Positions 59,230 to 64,000 of a stretch of 64,000 nt of DNA are shown piece by piece. Position 1 is the stretch's first letter. The number at the start of each line of letters is the position of its first letter. Source of the stretch: Pseudomonas sp. PDM15. Lineage in GTDB: Bacteria; Pseudomonadota; Gammaproteobacteria; Pseudomonadales; Pseudomonadaceae. The stretch lies in NCBI RefSeq assembly GCF_014851565.1, contig NZ_JACVAA010000008.1, positions 181,154 to 245,153 of the forward strand, read 5' to 3'. Made by a program: the position numbers and the translations under genes. Under the pieces are notes generated by a model, which saw nothing but the letters and a program-made list of their open reading frames with translations, did no database searches and was not told where the DNA came from.

Positions 59230-60360
59230 TCAGACCGCTTCGAGCAGCGTGGCTACACCCTGGCCGCCGGCGATGCACTGGGTTGCGATGGCGTAGCGAC
59301 CACCAGTGCGCTTGAGCAGCGACGCGGCCTTGCCAGTAATGCGCGCGCCGGTGGCGCCCAGGGGGTGGCCGAGGGCGAGGGCGCCGCCATCGATGTTGAC
59401 CTTGGCCATATCCAGGCCCAGCTCGCGCACGCAGGCGATGGACTGGCTGGCGAAGGCCTCGTTGATCTCGACCAGGTCGATGTCGTCGATGCTCAGGCCG
59501 GCGCGTTCCAGCACCTTGCGGGTCGCGACCACGGGGCCCATGCCCATGATTTCCGGGGCGCAGCCGCCGACGGCGACGGCCTTGATGCGGGCCAGGATGT
59601 CCAGCTTGTGGCGGCGGGCGAACTCTTCGGTACAGACCAGCACGGCGGCACTGCCGTCGGTGAGAGGCGAGGAGGTGGCGGCGGTGACGCTGCCGCCGAA
59701 GGCCGGCTTCAGCCCGGCCAGGGCTTCGGCATTGGTGCCGGGACGGATGCAGCCGTCTTCGTCGATCACCCCTTCAGGGGTTTCCACGGCGAGTATCTCG
59801 TCCTTGAAGTAGCCGAGCTCACGGGCGCGCACGGCCTTGGCGTGGGACTCGACCGCCATGGCTTCCTGCTCCTCGCGGCTGATCTCGAAACGCTTGGCCA
59901 CTTCTTCGGCGGTATGTCCCATGGCCATGTAGACCTGCGGGAAGCTGCTCATCAGCGCTGGGTTGGGCGAGATGTTGAAGCCGCCCATGGGCACGCGGGT
60001 CATGGATTCCACGCCGGCGCAGAGGAAGGCCTCGCCGGCACCGAGCATGATCTGCCCGGCGGCGAAGTGCACCGAGGTCATCGACGAACCGCAGAAGCGG
60101 TTGACCGTGGCACCCCCGAGGGTCTCGGGGAAACCGGCGCGGAAGCTGGCGATGCGGGCGATGTTCATGCCCTGTTCGGCCTCTGGATAGGCACAGCCCA
60201 TGATCACGTCTTCCAGCAGGCTGGGGTCGAGATCGAGCTTGTTGACCAGCCCCTTCAGTACCTGGGCCGCCAGGTCGTCCGGACGCAGATTGATCAATCC
60301 GCCTTTCTTGGCGAAGTGGAAGGGGGAGCGGGCATAGCCGGCGATCACGATGGAGGTCAT
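59230..60360 (-). CDS. Thiolase (acetyl-CoA acyltransferase)
   Basis: Thiolase of 376 aa that condenses or cleaves acyl-CoA. Nucleophile Cys in NRFCGSSMTSVHFAAG, His in GGALALGHPLGATGAR, and the second Cys in ATQCIAGGQG. The ATG at 60360 has AGGACT upstream; an earlier start at 60402 is less likely. It probably works in fatty-acid breakdown or in degradation of a related acid, together with the neighbouring SDR and thioesterase. Confidence 0.9.
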   Translation of the reverse strand: MTSIVIAGYARSPFHFAKKGGLINLRPDDLAAQVLKGLVNKLDLDPSLLEDVIMGCAYPEAEQGMNIARIASFRAGFPETLGGATVNRFCGSSMTSVHFAAGQIMLGAGEAFLCAGVESMTRVPMGGFNISPNPALMSSFPQVYMAMGHTAEEVAKRFEISREEQEAMAVESHAKAVRARELGYFKDEILAVETPEGVIDEDGCIRPGTNAEALAGLKPAFGGSVTAATSSPLTDGSAAVLVCTEEFARRHKLDILARIKAVAVGGCAPEIMGMGPVVATRKVLERAGLSIDDIDLVEINEAFASQSIACVRELGLDMAKVNIDGGALALGHPLGATGARITGKAASLLKRTGGRYAIATQCIAGGQGVATLLEAV

Positions 60361-60606
60361 GGCTGTAGTCCTGTGATGGTGAGGGAGGCGTGGATTCGCC
60401 ATCCGCAGAAATATGATAGGAGTAATTCAAACGACCGTATAGATGTCGAATGTAATTTAATGATTGGTGGGTTCTATCGAGGTGATTGGTGGGTGAGCAA
60501 TCCAGCTGGTCGGGAGGTGCGGGGCTGCCGTTGTAAGCGTACTGGCGGCCCGCGAGGTTGGTCAGCCGCGTAAATCGAGAATCATGCAGGTGGTGGAGCC
60601 TACCGC

Positions 60607-61101
60607 CTACAGGCGGTCATCCACGTCATAAAGCCGACCCTCGGCCAGTGCGGTGGAACGGCCCAAGTGGACGACGCGTCCCTCGGCGCGGATCGGTCCG
60701 GTGCTGGCGGTGATGGCACGCACGTAGCTGATGCGCAGATCCATGGTGGTGTAGCCCTGGCCGGTTTTCAGCTGGGTATGCACGGCGCAGCCCATGCAGG
60801 AGTCGAGCAGGGTGGCCGCGTAGCCGCCATGCACGCTACCCAGCGGGTTGTAGTGGCGAGCGTCGGGCGTGCCCTGGAACAGGAAGCGGCCCGGTTCCCA
60901 TTCCAGCGGAATGAAGTCGACCAGATGACCAAAGGGCGGGCTGGGCAGCTCGCCACTGCCGATACGGTCAAAGAATTCCTGAGCGCTCAGCTCGCTGACC
61001 TGTTTCAGCGACAGGGTGCCGGGCTTACCCAGCTTGGTACGGGCGCTACGCTCGGCTTCCAGCCAGTTGGCGAGGGTCTGTTCTCGGGTAGTTGTTTGCA
61101 T
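60607..61101 (-). CDS. PaaI-family thioesterase, C-terminally truncated
   Basis: Hotdog-fold acyl-CoA thioesterase of 164 aa. The active-site region GSVHGGYAATLLDSCMGCAV and the strand GRVVHLGRSTALAEGRLYD are typical. The frame stops at TAG (60609-60607) right after DDRL, where relatives go on with Tyr and a final strand. Reading through the TAG gives AVGSTTCMILDLRG and then TGA, an obvious native C-terminus, so TAG looks like a mutated Tyr codon. The start is ATG 61101 with CAGGAG 8 nt upstream. Confidence 0.85.
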   Translation of the reverse strand: MQTTTREQTLANWLEAERSARTKLGKPGTLSLKQVSELSAQEFFDRIGSGELPSPPFGHLVDFIPLEWEPGRFLFQGTPDARHYNPLGSVHGGYAATLLDSCMGCAVHTQLKTGQGYTTMDLRISYVRAITASTGPIRAEGRVVHLGRSTALAEGRLYDVDDRL

Positions 61102-61215
61102 GCTTGGCTCCTGTGAATGGCAATGAATGATTGGCATCATTCCATATTTTATATTATGGTCAAAATATAAATGTGCGGCGCCATTCCTGGGTGCTGCAGA
61201 TGTGGGAGAAATGCA

Positions 61216-62418
61216 ATGTCGAAGCCAACCAGAACCCTGCTGCTGATCCTTATGACGCTTACAGCACTAGGCGAGATTTCCACTCAGCTATTGATCCCCG
61301 CGCTCGCGGAGCTGGAGCAGGGTTTTGCGGCCAAACCAGGGTCGAGCCTGGCCGCGTTGTCGATATTCGTGGCGGCATTCGGGCTCGGCCAGCTGATCGT
61401 CGGGCCGCTGTCCGATCGCCTAGGGCGGCGACCGGTGTTGGTGACCGGGTTGCTGGTGTACCTGGTAGCGACCGGCTGGATGTTGCTGGCTGGGGATCTC
61501 ACTGAGCTCATCGCCGCACGGGCGCTGCAGGGGCTGGGTGCCTGTTCGGCGCTGGTGCTGGCGCGGGCCGTGGTGCGCGATGTGTGGAAGGCCGAAGCCG
61601 GGCCGGCCTTGGCGCTCACGGTCATCGGCATGCTGACGTCCATCGCTCTCGCGCCCATGTTCGGCGGTCAGCTGACTCAGCATTGGGGCTGGCAGGCGCC
61701 AGTGCTGGCGGCGTTCTCGGTCGGCAGCATCGCGCTGCTCGCGGTGCTGTTCCTTTATAGGGAGAGCAATGCGCAGCTTGATCCGCGTGCCGGTCGCCTG
61801 CTTGGCCTGGCGGGCGACTATTGGGATCTGCTCCAGGGGCGCTCGCTGCGTACCTTTGCGCTGACCCTGGCCTTCACCTATGGCGCTATGTTCGCAGTGA
61901 TCGCCGGCTCATCCGCTGCCTATATAAAACTGCTTGGCCTGAGTGCGGCGGAGTATGGCCTTACTTTTGGCGCCATCGTCTCCGGGCTGATCGCCGGGGC
62001 GTTGTTCACCCAGAAGAAGATTCTCCAGCTCGGCCCGCAACGTATCGTCGCTATCGGCGTCGCCCTGGTCGCGAGCGGCGCGGCATTGACGGTACTGGTG
62101 CACGCTCTGTTTGGGCTCTCGGTGCTTGGCCTGTCTCTACCGCAGGTACTCGTGACCATCGGCGGTGGCATGGTGCTGCCGGCGTCGGTGGCCGGCGCTG
62201 TAATTCCCAATGCGCATCGTGCTGGCCTGGCGGCGGGCTTCATGGGCTTTGCCCAGATGGCGGGTGCAACCCTGGCCGGGGTGCTACTCGGTCTTCTGCA
62301 GGACGGCACGTCCTGGCCTATGGTTCTTCTTCATGGCCTGTTCGCCACCGCGGCCTTTGCGGCCTTCCACCTGTTGCGCCGTGGTTCGAGCGCCGCGTTA
62401 TTGCCGGCTAGTCGCTGA
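61216..62418 (+). CDS. Bcr/CflA-family MFS drug exporter
   Basis: Drug/proton antiporter of 400 aa with 12 membrane helices. Loop 2-3 motif GPLSDRLGRRPVLVTGLLVY; the acidic start TALGEISTQLLIPALAEL and the segment ALQGLGACSALVLARAVVRD are typical of the Bcr/CflA group. The ATG at 61216 has GGGAG 11 nt upstream. It is divergent from the thioesterase gene; the AT-rich gap contains ATATTTT / AAAATAT as an inverted repeat. Confidence 0.88.
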   Translation: MSKPTRTLLLILMTLTALGEISTQLLIPALAELEQGFAAKPGSSLAALSIFVAAFGLGQLIVGPLSDRLGRRPVLVTGLLVYLVATGWMLLAGDLTELIAARALQGLGACSALVLARAVVRDVWKAEAGPALALTVIGMLTSIALAPMFGGQLTQHWGWQAPVLAAFSVGSIALLAVLFLYRESNAQLDPRAGRLLGLAGDYWDLLQGRSLRTFALTLAFTYGAMFAVIAGSSAAYIKLLGLSAAEYGLTFGAIVSGLIAGALFTQKKILQLGPQRIVAIGVALVASGAALTVLVHALFGLSVLGLSLPQVLVTIGGGMVLPASVAGAVIPNAHRAGLAAGFMGFAQMAGATLAGVLLGLLQDGTSWPMVLLHGLFATAAFAAFHLLRRGSSAALLPASR

Positions 62419-62436
62419 TTCGAGAAGGAGTGCTTC

Positions 62437-63837
62437 ATGAGTGCATACGATGTCGTGGTGATCGGCGGCGGCCCTGGCGGCTACAACGCCGCCATCCGGG
62501 CTGGCCAGCTCGGGCTCAAGGTTGCCTGTGTCGAAGGGCGCGAGACGCTTGGCGGCACCTGCCTGAATGTGGGCTGCATGCCATCGAAGGCGCTGTTGCA
62601 TGCATCGGAGCTTTATGAGGCAGCGAGTGGCAAGGAATTCGCCAACCTCGGCATCGAGGTTAAGCCGATGCTCAATCTGCCGCAGATGATGAAGCAGAAG
62701 GATGAGAGCGTCGCCGCGCTGACCAAGGGCATCGAGTTCCTCTTTCGCAAGAACAGGGTCGAGTGGATCAAGGGCTGGGGCAAGCTGGCCGGGGCAGGGC
62801 GGGTGCAGGTGACGGCGGCCGACGGCAGCCAGACCGAGCTGCAGGCCAAGGACATCGTGATTGCCACCGGCTCCGAGCCGACCCCTTTGCCGGGCGTGAC
62901 CATCGACAACCAGCGTATCCTGGATTCGACCGGTGCGCTCTCCCTGCCGGAGGTGCCCAAGCATCTGGTGGTGATCGGCGCAGGAGTCATCGGCCTGGAG
63001 CTGGGTTCGGTCTGGCGCCGGCTTGGCAGTGAAGTGACGGTGGTCGAGTACCTGGACCGAATCTGCCCTGGGCTGGACGATGAGACGGCCAAGACGTTGC
63101 AGCGCTCGCTGAGCAAGCAGGGCATGAGCTTCAAGTTGGGCAGCAAGGTCTCCGGGGCGGTAGTGAAGGGCAATGGGGTAGAGCTGAGCATCGAGCCGGC
63201 CGCAGGTGGTTCGGTCCAGGTGTTGGAGGCCGACTATGTGCTGGTGGCCATCGGTCGTCGCCCTTACACCGAGGGGCTGGGCTTGGAGAACGTGGGCCTC
63301 GCTACAGACAAGCGCGGCATGCTGACCAATGAGCATCATAAGACCTCGATCCCGGGCATCTGGGTGATCGGTGATGTCACCTCAGGGCTGATGCTGGCAC
63401 ACAAGGCAGAAGACGAGGCGATCGCCTGCATCGAGAAGATCGCCGGCAAGGCTGCCGAGGTGAACTATGACGTCATCCCCAGCGTCATCTATACCAAGCC
63501 CGAGGTGGCCTGCGTCGGCAGGACCGAGGAGCAGCTCAAGACGGAAGGGCGCGGCTACCGCGTCGGCAAGTTCCCCTTCACTGCGAACAGCCGCGCCAAA
63601 ATCAATCACGAAACCGAAGGCTTCGTGAAGGTGCTGGCCGATGAGCGAACCGACGAGATCCTCGGCGTCCATATGGTGGGGCCGAGCGTGAGCGAGATGA
63701 TTGGCGAGTACTGTGTCGCCATGGAGTTCGCCGCGTCATCCGAAGACATCGCGCTGATCTGCCATCCGCATCCAACCCGCTCCGAGGCGCTGCGCCAGGC
63801 CGCCATGGGTGTAGAGGGCTGGATCATGCAGGCATGA
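62437..63837 (+). CDS. lpd: Dihydrolipoyl dehydrogenase
   Basis: E3 component of 2-oxo-acid dehydrogenase complexes, 466 aa. FAD motif VIGGGPGGYNAAIRAGQLG, redox disulfide GGTCLNVGCMPSKALLH, NAD motif VIGAGVIGLELGSVWRRLG and the C-terminal His-Glu pair in HPHPTRSEALRQA. It has no E1/E2 genes beside it, so it is likely one of several lpd paralogues. GAAGGAG precedes the ATG; it follows the exporter by 18 nt. Confidence 0.92.
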   Translation: MSAYDVVVIGGGPGGYNAAIRAGQLGLKVACVEGRETLGGTCLNVGCMPSKALLHASELYEAASGKEFANLGIEVKPMLNLPQMMKQKDESVAALTKGIEFLFRKNRVEWIKGWGKLAGAGRVQVTAADGSQTELQAKDIVIATGSEPTPLPGVTIDNQRILDSTGALSLPEVPKHLVVIGAGVIGLELGSVWRRLGSEVTVVEYLDRICPGLDDETAKTLQRSLSKQGMSFKLGSKVSGAVVKGNGVELSIEPAAGGSVQVLEADYVLVAIGRRPYTEGLGLENVGLATDKRGMLTNEHHKTSIPGIWVIGDVTSGLMLAHKAEDEAIACIEKIAGKAAEVNYDVIPSVIYTKPEVACVGRTEEQLKTEGRGYRVGKFPFTANSRAKINHETEGFVKVLADERTDEILGVHMVGPSVSEMIGEYCVAMEFAASSEDIALICHPHPTRSEALRQAAMGVEGWIMQA

Positions 63838-63891
63838 GTTCCCTTCTTATATAGGGAGAAGCGGGAATTGCAGAAACTTTGCAGAAAGGAG

Positions 63892-63925
63892 TTGACGGTT
63901 AGATTTGGTCCCCTATAATGCGCAC
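63892..63925 (+). promoter_or_regulatory. Strong stable-RNA promoter, probably rRNA operon
   Basis: TTGACG (63892-63897), a 16-nt spacer and a perfect TATAAT (63914-63919), followed by a GC-rich discriminator (GCGCACC) as in stringently controlled rRNA and tRNA promoters. A-rich tracts lie upstream. Downstream, AACTC.TTGAA / TTCAA.GAGTT forms a hairpin (63953-63975). The RNA itself would lie beyond the window; identity as rrn is inference. Confidence 0.7.
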
Positions 63926-64000
63926 CACTTCCGGCGCAGTCCTCTCGGAAAACTCCTTGAAATTCAAAGAGTTGGATGAAAAAAGAGATTGACCGGATGG

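Noticed and set aside
63843..63862. Weak CCCT/AGGG hairpin after lpd as terminator
   Set aside because: Only a 4-bp stem with a long loop and no U-tract.

Overview
The window is high-GC gammaproteobacterial DNA that reads as Pseudomonas chromosome. Reasons: an OprD porin, an extracellular cyanophycinase of the CphE type, SfnB/SfnG-type sulfur genes, a PctA-type chemoreceptor, Pseudomonas-style tauABCD and metNIQ, and many TetR regulators. I found no tRNA, rRNA, CRISPR array, prophage or complete insertion sequence. A strong stable-RNA type promoter near the right edge points to an rRNA operon just beyond the window.

Layout. 1-4 kb: a small unknown protein, an OprD porin, an orphan amino-acid binding protein and an exported cyanophycinase, which together look like extracellular cyanophycin/dipeptide use. 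4.3-19.7 kb: a catabolic island with an MhpA-like FAD hydroxylase, a two-domain extradiol-type VOC dioxygenase, two FAH-fold hydrolases, an acyl-CoA ligase, an alpha/beta hydrolase, a DUF1302/DUF1329 envelope pair, a PhyH dioxygenase, an SDR and three TetR regulators. Clear palindromic operators lie at 4934-4966, 15061-15078 and 17672-17707. The substrate is not evident; an aromatic, terpenoid or steroid-like compound is the best guess. 19.7-27.4 kb: assorted accessory genes (GNAT, a FabF/HxlR divergent pair, a DapA paralogue, a PhnB-like VOC protein, a KGG-repeat stress protein, an HhH protein, a DUF2061 membrane protein).

27.4-35.3 kb: a tightly overlapping minus-strand operon encodes RsbR, RsbS, RsbT, a phosphatase with its own RsbT-like ATPase domain, a hybrid kinase that also starts with an RsbT-like domain, and a receiver-kinase protein. 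This is a stressosome-type module joined to two-component signalling. A separate PAS-GAF hybrid kinase lies upstream. 35.5-45.6 kb: small leader-controlled ORFs, exonuclease III, a sugar O-acetyltransferase, an amidase, an amino-acid chemoreceptor, RlmE, a FAD oxidoreductase and a TrmH-family methyltransferase.

45.6-57.5 kb is a sulfur-scavenging region. One operon runs sfnB-like, sfnB-like, NtaA/DszA-type flavin monooxygenase, metQ, metN, metI; its end is set by a 144-bp palindromic element. A second runs tauA, tauB, tauC, tauD, rhodanese. The two operons share a 14-bp motif at almost the same distance (80 and 81 nt) before their first start codons. 57.7-63.8 kb: an SDR, a TetR, a thiolase, a PaaI thioesterase that carries an apparent late nonsense codon, a Bcr/CflA transporter and a dihydrolipoyl dehydrogenase, followed by the stable-RNA promoter.
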